In this document: in pieces, positions 24,961 through 33,997 of the stretch
How the letters are laid out: each line of letters starts with the position of its first letter
How positions within the stretch are numbered: the stretch's first letter is position 1
From: Streptomyces katrae
GTDB taxonomy: Bacteria > Actinomycetota > Actinomycetes > Streptomycetales > Streptomycetaceae
Direction: 5' to 3'
Length of the DNA stretch: 64,000 nucleotides
NCBI RefSeq assembly: GCF_000717655.1
Contig: NZ_JNZY01000025.1
Coordinates: forward strand, 1 to 64,000
The notes under the pieces: model-generated
Seen by the model: the letters and a program-made list of their open reading frames with translations, nothing else
Databases searched by the model: none
Told to the model about the DNA's origin: nothing
Made by a program: the position numbers and the translations under genes

Positions 24961-27345
24961 TCAGCCGGTCCAGGTCCAGTCGGCGACTTCGGGCATGTCG
25001 GTGCCGTGTTCGCGGATGAAGGCGTGGTGGCGGGTGCGGGCGTCGGCCATGGCCTGCCGTACGCCCACTGCGCGTACGGCGAGTCCGGGCACCCGGTCGA
25101 TGACGTCCATGACGAGGCGGTAGCGGTCGAGGTCGTTGCGTACGACCATGTCGAAGGGGGTCGTGGTGGTACCCATCTCCTTGTAGCCGCGTACGTGCAG
25201 GTGGCGGTGTCCGGTGCGGCGGTAGGCGAGCCGGTGCACAAGCCAGGGGTAGCCGTGGTAGGCGAAGATCACCGGCTTGTCATGGGTGAAGAGAGCGTCG
25301 TACTCCCCGTCGGTCATGCCGTGCGGGTGCTCCTCGTGGGGCATGAGGCGGGTCATGTCGACCACGTTCACCACCCGGACGACGAGGTGGGGCAGGTGTC
25401 GGCGCAGCAGGCCGGCGGCGGCCAGGACCTCTTGGGTGGGTACGTCCCCGGCGCAGGCGAGGACAACGTCGGGTTCGCGGCTGCCGTCGTCGGTGCCGGC
25501 CCATGCCCACATTCCGGCGCCCCGGGCGCAGTGGGCGCGGGCTTCGTCCAGGGAGAGCCAGTCGAAGCAGGGCTGTTTGCCTGCGACGACCACGTTGACG
25601 TAGTCACGGCTGCGCAGCACGTGGTCGGCCACGGACAGCAGGGTGTTGGTGTCCGGCGGCAGGTAGACGCGGACGACTTCGGGGCTTTTGTTGAGGACGT
25701 GGTCGACGAAGCCCGGGTCCTGATGGGAGAAGCCGTTGTGGTCCTGGCGCCACACGTGGGACGTCAGCAGGTAGTTCAGCGAGGGAACGGGGGCGCGCCA
25801 CGGCAGGGCGCGGGAGGTCCTCAGCCACTTGATGTGCTGGTTGACCATGGAGTCGACGATGTGGACGAACGCCTCGTAGCAGGAGAACAGGCCGTGGCGG
25901 CCGGTCAGCAGGTATCCCTCCAGCCAGCCCTGGCAGGTGTGTTCGGAGAGGATCTCCATGACGCGGCCGTGCCGGTCGAGGTGTTCGTCGGTGTCCAGGA
26001 CCGGCTCCTGCCATGCCTTGCCGCTGGCCTCGTACACCGCCTGCAGGCGGTTGGAGGCGGTTTCGTCGGGGCCGACGATCCGGAAGTCACGGCGGTCGGC
26101 GGTGGCGGCCATGACGCCCTCCAGCAGATCGCCGAGGATGCGGGTCGGCTCGTGCTGCGTACTGCCCGGCCGGTCCACGGAGACGGCGAAGCGTTCCAGG
26201 GGCGGCATGGGCAGGTCCCGTACCAGCAGGCCGCCGTTGGCGTGTCGGCTGGCGCCCAGCCTGCGCCCGCTCTCCGGTATACAGGCGAGCACCTGCGCCC
26301 GCGGCCTGCCCTCCTCGTCGAAGAGCTCCTCGGGGCGGTACGAGCGCAGCCAGGATTCCAGTTGTGCGCGGTGTTCCGCGTTGTCACGCACCCCTGGCAG
26401 CGGAACCTGGTGGGAGCGCCAGGTGCCTTCGACGGGCAGGCCGTCCACCTCTCGGGGGCCGGTCCAGCCCTTCGGCGTACGCAGGACGATCACCGGCCAT
26501 CGCGGCCGGCCGTCCTGTCCGCCGGTGCGGGCCTCCTGTTGGATGTGCCGGATGCGGTCGAGGGCCGTGTCCATCGCTGCCGCCATGGCCCGGTGGACCC
26601 TGCGGGGGTCGTCGCCGGTGACGTGGAAGGGCTCGTGACCGTAGCCACGCAGCAGCTCGTCGAGTTCCGCTTCCGGGAGTCGCGAGAGCACGGTCGGATT
26701 CGCGATCTTGTAGCCGTTGAGGTGGAGGATGGGCAGCACCGCGCCGTCGTGGACGGGGTCGAGGAACTTGTTGGAGTGCCAGGAAGCAGCGAGCGGCCCC
26801 GTCTCCGCCTCGCCGTCACCGATGACGCACGCCACCAGGAGGTCAGGGTTGTCCAGCGCGGCGCCGTACGCGTGCGACAGCGAGTACCCCAGTTCACCAC
26901 CCTCGTGGATCGAACCGGGAGTTTCGGGCGCCACGTGGCTCGGCACCCCACCGGGAAAGGAGAACTGCCGAAACAGGCGGCCCATGCCTTCCTCGTCCCG
27001 GCTCACGTCCGGGTAGGTCTCGCCGTAGCTCCCCTCCAGCCAGGAGTTGGCGAGCACGGCGGGACCGCCGTGCCCAGGCCCCCAGATGCACAGGGCATCG
27101 AGACCACGACCTCGGATCACCCGGTTGAGATGGGTGTACACGAGATTCAGGCCGGGAGACGTGCCCCAGTGCCCCAGCAGCCGCGGCTTGATGTCCTCCG
27201 CCTCCAGCGGCTTCCTCAGCAGCGGGTTGCCCATGAGGTAGATCTGCCCGGCCGACAGATAGTTCGCCGCCCTCCAGTGGGCGTCGAGCGAGCTGAGCTC
27301 GTCGTCGGTCAGCGGTACGCCCTCCGGACGCTGGTCACTGCGCAT
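24961..27345 (-). CDS. xfp: D-xylulose 5-phosphate/fructose 6-phosphate phosphoketolase
   Basis: 794 residues, the full family length. The ATG at 27345 follows GGGAGGA. Thiamine-diphosphate signatures: [40 protein letters not shown] and [20 protein letters not shown] (GDGE...N magnesium/TPP motif). It cleaves xylulose-5-P or fructose-6-P with phosphate to acetyl phosphate plus an aldose phosphate. It is cytosolic and bypasses part of glycolysis without NADH formation, which suits an oxygen-limited programme. It stands alone, with an imperfect box 131 bp upstream. Confidence 0.95.
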   Translation of the reverse strand: MRSDQRPEGVPLTDDELSSLDAHWRAANYLSAGQIYLMGNPLLRKPLEAEDIKPRLLGHWGTSPGLNLVYTHLNRVIRGRGLDALCIWGPGHGGPAVLANSWLEGSYGETYPDVSRDEEGMGRLFRQFSFPGGVPSHVAPETPGSIHEGGELGYSLSHAYGAALDNPDLLVACVIGDGEAETGPLAASWHSNKFLDPVHDGAVLPILHLNGYKIANPTVLSRLPEAELDELLRGYGHEPFHVTGDDPRRVHRAMAAAMDTALDRIRHIQQEARTGGQDGRPRWPVIVLRTPKGWTGPREVDGLPVEGTWRSHQVPLPGVRDNAEHRAQLESWLRSYRPEELFDEEGRPRAQVLACIPESGRRLGASRHANGGLLVRDLPMPPLERFAVSVDRPGSTQHEPTRILGDLLEGVMAATADRRDFRIVGPDETASNRLQAVYEASGKAWQEPVLDTDEHLDRHGRVMEILSEHTCQGWLEGYLLTGRHGLFSCYEAFVHIVDSMVNQHIKWLRTSRALPWRAPVPSLNYLLTSHVWRQDHNGFSHQDPGFVDHVLNKSPEVVRVYLPPDTNTLLSVADHVLRSRDYVNVVVAGKQPCFDWLSLDEARAHCARGAGMWAWAGTDDGSREPDVVLACAGDVPTQEVLAAAGLLRRHLPHLVVRVVNVVDMTRLMPHEEHPHGMTDGEYDALFTHDKPVIFAYHGYPWLVHRLAYRRTGHRHLHVRGYKEMGTTTTPFDMVVRNDLDRYRLVMDVIDRVPGLAVRAVGVRQAMADARTRHHAFIREHGTDMPEVADWTWTG

Positions 27346-27475
27346 GCTTCCTCCCTCGTCGCGGTCCCCCGCGGCCTGTGGACCGGACCGCCGGCATCGG
27401 GGGCGTGTGATCCCTGCGTCTGTAACGGATTCACCCCGACACGGCACGGTGACACAGGCAGAAGGCCCCCAAGAA

Positions 27476-27489
27476 GGGCCGGATGGGCC
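27476..27489. promoter_or_regulatory. imperfect DevR/OsdR-type box GGGCCGGATGGGCC
   Basis: Nine of ten positions; its core equals the box at 21629. It is upstream of the phosphoketolase. Confidence 0.4.
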
Positions 27490-27631
27490 ATCCACAGATC
27501 CCGGCTTCCGCGCCCGGGCTCCGCGCCGTGATCACGGAACCGAACCAGCGGATACACAGGGTCACCGCCTGCGCCGTGCTCACACCCGACGCCATCCGGC
27601 CCAGCGGTTCAGCAAGGGTGGGACCGGTCGA

Positions 27632-27645
27632 GGGCCGGCGGGCCG
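27632..27645. promoter_or_regulatory. imperfect DevR/OsdR-type box GGGCCGGCGGGCCG
   Basis: Nine of ten positions. First of two boxes before the Usp remnant and the Acg gene. Confidence 0.4.
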
Positions 27646-27672
27646 TCCTGCCCCTGCCCTCACACCGGCCGA

Positions 27673-27686
27673 GGGACGTTCAGCCC
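27673..27686. promoter_or_regulatory. imperfect DevR/OsdR-type box GGGACGTTCAGCCC
   Basis: Nine of ten positions; 99 bp before the Usp-remnant ATG at 27785. Confidence 0.45.
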
Positions 27687-27784
27687 CCCCGGACGCAGCC
27701 CTTCGGCCCCTGCCGGTTCCTCCCGGCGGGTGGAGGCTGGAGGTGTGGCCACGAAGCGCACCCCTCGCCCCAGGGAGGACGGTC

Positions 27785-27990
27785 ATGAAAGGCAAGGTCA
27801 CCGCCAGGGTCGCTGGCTCCCGGAGACCAATCGCCGCGGTGCACTGGGCTACCCCGCGAGGCGGAGCCCAGGAAGGCAGGATCACACGGCGCGCATGCCC
27901 GGGGCGGTCCGTCACGGGCGAGCGGCAGGGGCTCCTGCTCCGTGCCCGGTTCTTGACCGCCCGGCCCGAGGCTCCCCTGCACGGCGTGGT
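27785..27990 (+). pseudogene. universal stress protein, decayed
   Basis: A perfect GGGAGGA ribosome site precedes MKGKVTARVAGSRRPIAAVH. That is recognisably the UspA N-terminus (xVDGSxxSxAAVHWA) with the binding Asp of VDGS replaced. Straight after WA the frame breaks; in the next frame REAEPRKA matches the usual REAELRxV helix. The remainder is unrecognisable. The promoter-proximal signals look better preserved than the gene. Confidence 0.6.
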
Positions 27991-28164
27991 GGCGGCCGGA
28001 ACGGGCACACGCACCCGGCCGCCTCGGACCGCCGCACCGGAGGGGACGCCCCCGCGGCGACCGGCGACGCCGACTCCGCGTCGACGGGGGATGTCGGCGA
28101 CCGATTCACGTCGCGGTGCCCCAGCCTCGACGCCGCAGCCCATGCCCCTCGGAAGGTGACCATC

Positions 28165-29145
28165 ATGCCCACCCGTAGACCGGACACGGACTCGGTGGAG
28201 TCCTGGGTGGCCGCTGCCACCGCGGCCCCGTCCATGCACAACGCCCAGCCCTGGCTGTTCCGCTACACGCGCGACAGCGGCGAGTTGCTGCTGACGATGG
28301 ACCCGGAGCGGGCCATGCCGCAGACCGACCCCTCGACTCGTGGCCTGCACGTCGGCTGCGGCGCCGCGCTGTTCAACCTGCGCGTGGCCGCAGCCCACGC
28401 GGGTTGGGAGGCGCGAGTCCGGCCTCTGCCCGACCCAGCCGACCGGAAGCAACTGGCCGCCGTCACCTTCGCCCCTGCCGGCACCGAGGACGAAGCGACC
28501 GCTCTGTACCCGGCGATCCGCAGGCGTCGAACCAGCAGGGAGCCGTTCTCGGACGAAGCGGTACCCCAGGCCGTACTCGACGGGTTGAGCGGTGCCGCTC
28601 GAGCGGAAGGCGCGCGTCTGACCTTTCCCGGCGCCTGGCAGGTACAGGCGATGCTCGACCTGCTGCGGAACGCCGAATACGCGGAGGCGCTGTCGCCCGA
28701 GGCACGGGACGAGATCGCCCGGTGGACCGGAACCGGGACCGAGGAGGAGACGCACGAGGGAGTGCCGTCCTCCGCGTTCGGCCCTCGCCGCTACGGCGGC
28801 GCGGCGCCCGTGCGTGACTTCGCCGGTGACCGCCCCGTCGAAGGCCGCCGTTCCGCCGTCTTCGAGCACTCACCCTGCCTGGCGGTCCTCGGTACCCGGG
28901 AAGACGGCCCGCAGGACTGGCTGCGAGCCGGACAGGCCATGGAACGCGTGCTGCTGCAGGCGACGCTGGACGGCCTCTCCACCTCCCTCAACTCCCAAGC
29001 CCTCGAGTGGCCGGAACTGCGCTGGGCAATGCGCGATCCGCTCTCCCCGACCGGATACCCCCAGATGCTGCTCCGCCTGGGCTACGGCCCCGACGTGCCA
29101 CCGACCCCGCGCAGACCGGTCTCCGACGTACTCGACGTCGTATAG
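28165..29145 (+). CDS. Acg-type nitroreductase-family protein
   Basis: 326 residues. APSMHNAQPWLFRYTRDSGE is the FMN-side signature of the Acg/Rv3131 group. RRRRTSREPFSDEAVP and a second half (ERVLLQATLDGLSTSLNSQA) complete the pseudo-symmetric nitroreductase fold. Family members lack parts of the flavin lid, and several sit in DosR-type regulons; they may sequester flavin rather than reduce substrate. Ribosome site GGAAGGTGA. The last few codons (VLDVV, stop) abut a DNA-ligase fragment in the other orientation, so the gene's 3' end lies at a recombination joint. Confidence 0.88.
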   Translation: MPTRRPDTDSVESWVAAATAAPSMHNAQPWLFRYTRDSGELLLTMDPERAMPQTDPSTRGLHVGCGAALFNLRVAAAHAGWEARVRPLPDPADRKQLAAVTFAPAGTEDEATALYPAIRRRRTSREPFSDEAVPQAVLDGLSGAARAEGARLTFPGAWQVQAMLDLLRNAEYAEALSPEARDEIARWTGTGTEEETHEGVPSSAFGPRRYGGAAPVRDFAGDRPVEGRRSAVFEHSPCLAVLGTREDGPQDWLRAGQAMERVLLQATLDGLSTSLNSQALEWPELRWAMRDPLSPTGYPQMLLRLGYGPDVPPTPRRPVSDVLDVV

Positions 29146-29288
29146 GTCGCCGTCGGGCAACTGCTCCGCGGCGGCGACCAGGTCAAGGAAGCGGTCCTGG
29201 ATTAGTAAGCGCCGCCGGGCCTGGAGGAGCACCCTGCCATCCGGGCCGGCCGGGGTGAAGAGGAGGGGCGGTGGCCGTCGAACTTCTG
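29146..29288 (-). pseudogene. DNA ligase fragment (copy b), left side of the insertion
   Basis: On the minus strand QKFDGHR (motif I) is followed, one frame over, by LLFTPAGPDGRVLLQARRRL and LIQDRFLDLVAAAEQLPDGD. The upstream side ends exactly at the CAGAAGTT codons; the matching N-terminal piece is 890 bp away as copy c. Confidence 0.75.
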
Positions 29289-30187
29289 TTATGCGCTGCT
29301 GGACCGTCCGCCGCTTCGGCATCGCATCGCTCGGACCATGCCATGCGGAATCGACTCGTCTCTCTTCGAGAACCCTGGCACTCTGCCCCTCATGCAGCAT
29401 GTAGACCCCATCGACCAGGCGCGACGTCTCGTCCGCAGCCGTTTCCCGGAAGCGCTCTCCGTCGTCCTCGCCGGCTCCACGGCTACCGGAAGAGCCACTG
29501 CCAGCAGCGACCTGGACATCGCGGTGCTCATCGAGGATGGCGGCGCGACCTGCCGCGAGACGATCCGGTTCGAGGAACGTGTCGTAGAACTCTTCGTCCA
29601 CACCCGTACCGGTCTCCTGGAGCTCTTCGCCGCAGACGTCGCCGCACGGCGGGCGGTGCTTCAGAACATGTATGCCTCCGGTCTCGTTCTGGTCGACTCC
29701 AAGGGCGAGGCCGGGCGCGCTCGCGCGCTGGCCGAAGCGGACCTTCGTGAAGGTCCGCCTGCATTGGAACCAGAGACAATCGATACGAAACGTTACGGTC
29801 TGACGGATGCGCTGGACGACCTCGCTGACGCGAGCGACCCCGTCGAGCGTCTGGCCGTGGCCGGGTACGTGGTCAATGCCGCCGCCGATCTGCTCTGCGA
29901 CCACCATCACGCGTGGATCGGCGGCGGGAAGTGGTTCCCCCGCCGCCTGTTGGAAGCCGACCCACACCGCGGAGCCGCCCTTCTCGAAGGACACCACCGC
30001 TTGTGCGGCTCAGGCGAGCCCACAGCACTGATCAGCGCAGCCTCGACGGTGCTCGACCTCGTCGGCGGCCCCCTCCGCGAGGGCTACCGCAGAAACTGGC
30101 ACGGCACCATCGACTCGGTTGCCGCGACGCGCTAACGAGACCGCCAACACCGCAGCGGACAACTGGCAACCCCGTCCATAACTTCTG
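29281..30187. mobile_element. segment inserted at the ligase active-site codon, flanked by AACTTCTG
   Basis: AACTTCTG at 29281-29288 and again at 30180-30187 bracket about 890 bp. Outside the repeats the two halves of one DNA-ligase fragment resume (copies b and c). Copy a shows the uninterrupted site at 6594-6601. Just inside, GTTATG and CATAAC form a 6-bp inverted pair overlapping the repeats. The only gene inside is a nucleotidyltransferase. The 8-bp repeat looks like a target duplication; no transposase or integrase is present. Confidence 0.55.
29392..30135 (+). CDS. MNT-type nucleotidyltransferase-domain protein
   Basis: 247 residues. The nucleotidyltransferase motif is VVLAGSTATGRATASSDLDI (GS-x9-SDxD), with a third acidic position likely in ERVVELFVHT. 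The C-terminal ~120 residues are helical (LTDALDDLADASDPVERLAV; FPRRLLEADPHRGAALLEGH), resembling the helical tail of aminoglycoside-type or MNT proteins. It would transfer a nucleotide to a small molecule, protein or RNA. There is no HEPN partner next door. The start is uncertain: no strong ribosome site, and ATG 29338 is an alternative. It is the sole gene of the inserted segment. Confidence 0.75.
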   Translation: MQHVDPIDQARRLVRSRFPEALSVVLAGSTATGRATASSDLDIAVLIEDGGATCRETIRFEERVVELFVHTRTGLLELFAADVAARRAVLQNMYASGLVLVDSKGEAGRARALAEADLREGPPALEPETIDTKRYGLTDALDDLADASDPVERLAVAGYVVNAAADLLCDHHHAWIGGGKWFPRRLLEADPHRGAALLEGHHRLCGSGEPTALISAASTVLDLVGGPLREGYRRNWHGTIDSVAATR

Positions 30188-30325
30188 CTCCAAGGCCAGA
30201 CCGCCCGCCAAGACGCCAGGACCGGGGACGGACTCGGCGGCCTGGGCGGCCTGGGCGGCCTGGGCGGCCTGGGCGGCCTGGGCGGCCTGGGCGAGCATCG
30301 GCTCGAAGGGCGGGGGCTGACCACT
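30180..30325 (-). pseudogene. DNA ligase N-terminal fragment (copy c), right side of the insertion
   Basis: The minus strand reads PPPFEPMLAQAAQAA (repeated), then ESVPGPGVLAGGLALEQK, which is the start of the ligase adenylation domain up to the motif I lysine. It stops at the AACTTCTG repeat. An AQA/QAA expansion interrupts the normal MLAQAAESVPG. Confidence 0.75.
30236..30289. repeat. six tandem 9-bp GGCGGCCTG units
   Basis: Exact tandem copies within ligase copy c, in frame on the minus strand (QAA repeats). The probable origin is replication slippage. Confidence 0.9.
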
Positions 30326-30329
30326 CGGG

Positions 30330-30554
30330 GGCGGCCTCCCTCACCGCTTGTTTCGGGCCTGGCACCCGACAACCTCCCCCGGCCAGGCATGCATCGCCTG
30401 CGGGTACGGCCAGAGGGCCCTGCCAAGTCAGGCTCCAGGGTGGGCCGGCTACTTCCAGCTAGCGTGATTCGTTCGAACTGCGCGTCTGGCGCAACGACCG
30501 CCTCCCCGCCGTCCCGGGGTGGCCCCCGGCCGGCTCACGCGCGGGCCCGAGTCG
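30330..30554. other. intergenic, nothing recognised
   Basis: GC-rich spacer between ligase copy c and the terminator of the FG-GAP gene. I see no gene, RNA or repeat in it. Confidence 0.5.
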
Positions 30555-30600
30555 GGCGCGGGCCCGGTCGCCGGCCGGGGCCGGCGGGCGGGCCCGCGCC
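30555..30600 (-). terminator. two-tier hairpin after the FG-GAP gene
   Basis: Outer arms GGCGCGGGCCCG (30555-30566) and CGGGCCCGCGCC (30589-30600) enclose an inner GCCGGCC/GGCCGGC hairpin, about 30 bp past the stop codon. Confidence 0.75.
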
Positions 30601-30630
30601 GTCGCTCTCGGCGGCTCGGGGCCGCTGGGG

Positions 30631-32412
30631 TCAGAGCATGTTCTTGTAGATGTTCCACCCGGTGCCGAACTTCACCCGGGGGGCGAAGGTAGCGGTGCCG
30701 CTCTTGCCCGTCGAGGTGTACGTGTACACGTCGCCTCCCGGGAGCCGGGCCATCAGGTCGCCCTTGCTGTCACCGTTGATGTCGCCCGGGACGAACAGCG
30801 TGTCGTACTGGCTGAAGCCGCTGCCGACCTGCTCCCGGGCGGCGAAGGGCGCGCTGGCCGTGCCGGTGCCCTTGTAGAGGAAGAGACCGCCGGCGGTGTC
30901 CCGGGCGAGCAGGTCGGGTCGCCCGTCCCCGGAGTAGTCGCCCGCGCCGACGAGGGTGTTGTAGGCGTTCCAGCCGGCGCCGACCTTGATGCGCGTGCCG
31001 AACTTCGTGTACGGCAGGCCGTCACCGGGGTGCAGCCACAGGACGCCGGCGGAGTCACGGCTGACGAGGTCGCCCTTCCCGTCGCCGGTGAGGTCGCCGG
31101 GGCCGGCCATCATGGTGTAGTTCCACGACGTGCTGACCTTCACGCCGCGGACGTAGAGGTCGGTGCCGATGTTCTGCACGTAGCTGGCGTGGTTGTGGCT
31201 GTTGAGGCCCGTGGCGTACGTGTTGCGGGAGCCGGGCGTCTCCCTGCCGGCCTCGTACGGCGGCGAGTAGTAGGTGCTGTTGGCCAGGGCGTGGTACTTG
31301 ACCAGGACGTTGTCAGTCTGGGTCATCACGTTCTGGCCCTTGCCGAAGAGCGATGTGGTGCCCGCGCCGACGATGAACTTGTTGAGTTCGTAGCCGCTGC
31401 CGAAGTAGGCGGGTGCGGCGAACTTGCCGCCGCCGATCGACTTGAACCAGTACTCCACGCCGTCGTGGTTGCGGGCGAGCAGGTCGCTGCGGCCGTCGCC
31501 GTCGCCGTCGTCCGAGCCGGTGATCACGTTGTACGTGTTCCAGCCGGTGCCGACCTTGACGGCGGGCTTGAGCGGGGCCGTGGCGCTGCCGGCTCCCTTG
31601 TGGAACCACAGCTCGCCGGCCAGGGTACGGGTGAGGACGTCGCCGATGCCGTCACCGTCGACGTCATTGGCGCCCACGACCTGGTCGTAGATCCCCCAGC
31701 CGGAGCCGACCTTGACCCGGGAGTTGAAGGGCTTGCTGACCGTCCCGGTTCCGGTGTACAGCCACAGGTCACCGGCGGGGTCCCGGGCCAGCAGATCGGG
31801 GCGGCGGTCGCCGGTCAGATCGCCGGTGGCGATGAGGCGGTTGTAGATCTGCCAGCCGCGGCCCGACCACAGGGGCGCCGAGGTGCTCTTCACACCCGCC
31901 TCGTAGAGCGTGAGCACGCCGTCGAACGTGAGTGAGAGGAGTTCGGGCCGGGTGGTGCCGCCGACGTCGCCGACCGGCAGTAGGTCCTTGAACGAGGCCT
32001 CGGGATCCGGATCGGTCTTGATGATCGTGTAGTCGCTCCAGGCCTTGATCGATGACAGGTAGACCGCCGTGACCTGGTCGTACTCCATGACGATCATGTC
32101 GCTGACGCCGTCGCCGTCGACGTCGTGCCGCGGCTTGGCGGCGGCGGCCACTTGGGCCGGGACCCTGGCCGGCATGACGACGGTCGGGAGTCCTTGGCCG
32201 CCGGCCGTTCCGGTCACGGCCGACGGACCCGGCGCCGGCACGGCCGGGCTCGGCACGGCCAAGCTCGGTGCGGCGATACTCGGCGTGCCCAGGCTCGGCG
32301 CGGCGATGCTCGGCGCGGCGGCCAGAGCGCCGGCGGCCAGGACGAGAACGCTCCCGGCGGCCAGGGCGCGCAGCCGTCTGCGCTGCGGTGACGTGCGATG
32401 CGATGTAGTCAA
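30631..32412 (-). CDS. secreted FG-GAP/VCBS-repeat protein
   Basis: 593 residues from a TTG at 32412, chosen because AGGGGGGA lies five bases upstream; earlier in-frame starts lack one. The signal region RRRLRALAAGSVLVLAAGAL is followed by a low-complexity APSxAxPSxxVP linker. About eight integrin-alpha-like repeats follow, each with a calcium loop of the DxDGDGxxD type (HDVDGDGVSDMIV; GDLTGDRRPDLLAR; NDVDGDGIGDVLTR; GDINGDSKGDLMAR). It should fold as an extracellular calcium-binding beta-propeller. No enzyme domain is present. Function unknown, possibly surface binding. Confidence 0.88.
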   Translation of the reverse strand: MTTSHRTSPQRRRLRALAAGSVLVLAAGALAAAPSIAAPSLGTPSIAAPSLAVPSPAVPAPGPSAVTGTAGGQGLPTVVMPARVPAQVAAAAKPRHDVDGDGVSDMIVMEYDQVTAVYLSSIKAWSDYTIIKTDPDPEASFKDLLPVGDVGGTTRPELLSLTFDGVLTLYEAGVKSTSAPLWSGRGWQIYNRLIATGDLTGDRRPDLLARDPAGDLWLYTGTGTVSKPFNSRVKVGSGWGIYDQVVGANDVDGDGIGDVLTRTLAGELWFHKGAGSATAPLKPAVKVGTGWNTYNVITGSDDGDGDGRSDLLARNHDGVEYWFKSIGGGKFAAPAYFGSGYELNKFIVGAGTTSLFGKGQNVMTQTDNVLVKYHALANSTYYSPPYEAGRETPGSRNTYATGLNSHNHASYVQNIGTDLYVRGVKVSTSWNYTMMAGPGDLTGDGKGDLVSRDSAGVLWLHPGDGLPYTKFGTRIKVGAGWNAYNTLVGAGDYSGDGRPDLLARDTAGGLFLYKGTGTASAPFAAREQVGSGFSQYDTLFVPGDINGDSKGDLMARLPGGDVYTYTSTGKSGTATFAPRVKFGTGWNIYKNML

Positions 32413-32636
32413 GATCCCCCCTGAGGATCGAGCCGTGGGGCTCTGCCCCGGCACACGTCACATGTGTGTCCGGTATCACGCGTCCGTGCGTGAACGGCCC
32501 CCCGCTTCCGTCCGTGCACGCTGAGCCCCGTCACCGACGTTCACGCCGGCACGATCACTCCGGTTCCCGTTCCCGGCAGATCAGTTGGGCTTTCTGCACC
32601 GGGCGTGTGAGGACGACGTGCCGGCGCGTCTCCTGC

Positions 32637-32937
32637 TCAGGGGCCGGCGGTCAGGTGCACGTGGACGGTCTTGCCGCCCTCGGAGACCGGCCGGACCTCC
32701 ACCGCGTCGGCCAGCCAGCGCGTTGCGGCGGGGGCGGGCGCCGTCCCGGCCAGTGGCCGTGGCGCCGTTGAGCGTGACGCGGTGCGCTGGCTGCCCTTGC
32801 GGGTCGTACTGCGTGACGGTCAGATCCGGGTGCTCCTCGTCGGGCTTCTGCTCCGCCAAGATCTTCTTGACCCAGCCGGTGAAGGCGGGACTCTGGTCCC
32901 TCCCGCGCACGACGGTGATGTCCGCAGGTTGCTCATG
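32637..32937 (-). pseudogene. phage tail tube (gp19-like) protein C-terminal remnant
   Basis: Minus-strand frames join DITVVRGRDQSPAFTGWVKK and LTVTQYDPQGQPAHRVTLNG, then RWLADAVEVRPVSEGGKTVH up to the TGA at 32637. That is the C-terminal half of the T4 gp19-like tail protein used in phage and contractile-injection particles. The frame shifts near 32760, and the N-terminal half is missing. Confidence 0.6.
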
Positions 32938-32966
32938 ACCGGTCTGCTTCCTGGCCTGCCTTCCGA

Positions 32967-33001
32967 CGCCTGCCGCCTGCCGCCTGCCGCCTGCCGCCTG
33001 C
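32967..33001. repeat. five tandem 7-bp CGCCTGC units
   Basis: Exact tandem heptamers in the spacer before the secreted-protein gene at 33086. As non-multiples of three they mark non-coding sequence. Confidence 0.9.
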
Positions 33002-33085
33002 CGCCTTGACGATCTTGTCGGATGGCGGCTACCTTCCCTTCTTTTCGACTATTGCCCCAAATGGGGTGAAGATACGGGGAGTTCT

Positions 33086-33532
33086 ATGTCCAAGGTCCTG
33101 AGAAGCCTTGTCGTCCTGATGTCCGCTCTGACGCTCGCCTTCGTTGCGGCGGGTCCCGCCTCGGCCGCGACCTGGGGCAGCCCCAATCTCTCGGGCAGCC
33201 GGGCGTGCAGCGCGAAGCAGTACCACCGTGGGACCCCTACGGTGGTGATGTACGCCTGCTACGTCCTGGTACCCAACTCGAGGACCAAGGTCGTGATGAT
33301 TGTCGGCAACGGTGGAGGCAAGGCTGTCCCGATCGGCGGCGAGATCACCACCATGGACGGTTCGAGCGACACCTGCCCCAATAGCTATCTCAGCGCGAAG
33401 AAGAGCACCGGGTGTTATGCCCGGGCCACCGAAGTCAACTGCAACTACTTGCACGGCACGGTGACGCTGAGGATCAACGGTGTCTCGCACACGATGCGCA
33501 CCCCCAAGTTCAATGCCGGGAACGGTTGCTGA
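33086..33532 (+). CDS. small secreted cysteine-containing protein (paralogue 1)
   Basis: 148 residues. The signal peptide MSKVLRSLVVLMSALTLAFV ends at PASAA. The mature domain has six Cys and an all-beta look (YACYVLVPNSRTKVVMIVGN; DTCPNSYLSAKKSTGCYARA). CGGGGAG lies just upstream of the ATG. It aligns with the protein at 35478-35939 around the VLVxxN...C-P-x2-YLS...C pattern. The family is unnamed to me. Extracellular role unknown. Confidence 0.75.
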   Translation: MSKVLRSLVVLMSALTLAFVAAGPASAATWGSPNLSGSRACSAKQYHRGTPTVVMYACYVLVPNSRTKVVMIVGNGGGKAVPIGGEITTMDGSSDTCPNSYLSAKKSTGCYARATEVNCNYLHGTVTLRINGVSHTMRTPKFNAGNGC

Positions 33533-33683
33533 CGTTCAGCGCAGTGGCCGGAGGGCTGCAAGCCCGGCTTGAAGCACGGCGGCTTACCGTCACGCCGGCA
33601 AGTACGGCGAAGAAGACAAGGAGCGCTGGATTCGCATCCATGTCCGTCGGCGCATCGCGGGCACGGCCCTGACCGTTTCACGA

Positions 33684-33721
33684 CAGCGCGGGCCGCCACC
33701 GGGTGCTGGCGGCCCGCGCTG
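33684..33721. terminator. strong hairpin
   Basis: Perfect 15-bp arms CAGCGCGGGCCGCCA and TGGCGGCCCGCGCTG around an 8-base loop, downstream of the secreted-protein gene. Confidence 0.85.
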
Positions 33722-33997
33722 GGGACGTCGGAGGCGGTCTCTCGAGCGGAGGACCGCAGGAGCTTTGACAAAGGGTTGCTGCCCGCCAGCTTGCCAGCTC
33801 GAAGGCCGGGTTCGCGTTCAGTGACGCATCGTCCTTCGAGAGCCGGGTGACCTCCGTGCCCCGTTCATCAGTGAAGAGGTGCCCCGTGTCTCCGTGGTAT
33901 CGGCGTCGTCCGCGACGAGGGCTGAGCGACCGTCGGCCTCTACGAGTGAGTCCGAGGTCTTCGAGTGCATGAAAGCGAGGGTCTCGTTGATCCGTTT

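Noticed and set aside
30236..30289. The 9-bp repeat array as a CRISPR or regulatory array
   Set aside because: Perfect tandem units without spacers, in frame with a ligase remnant; simple slippage explains it.
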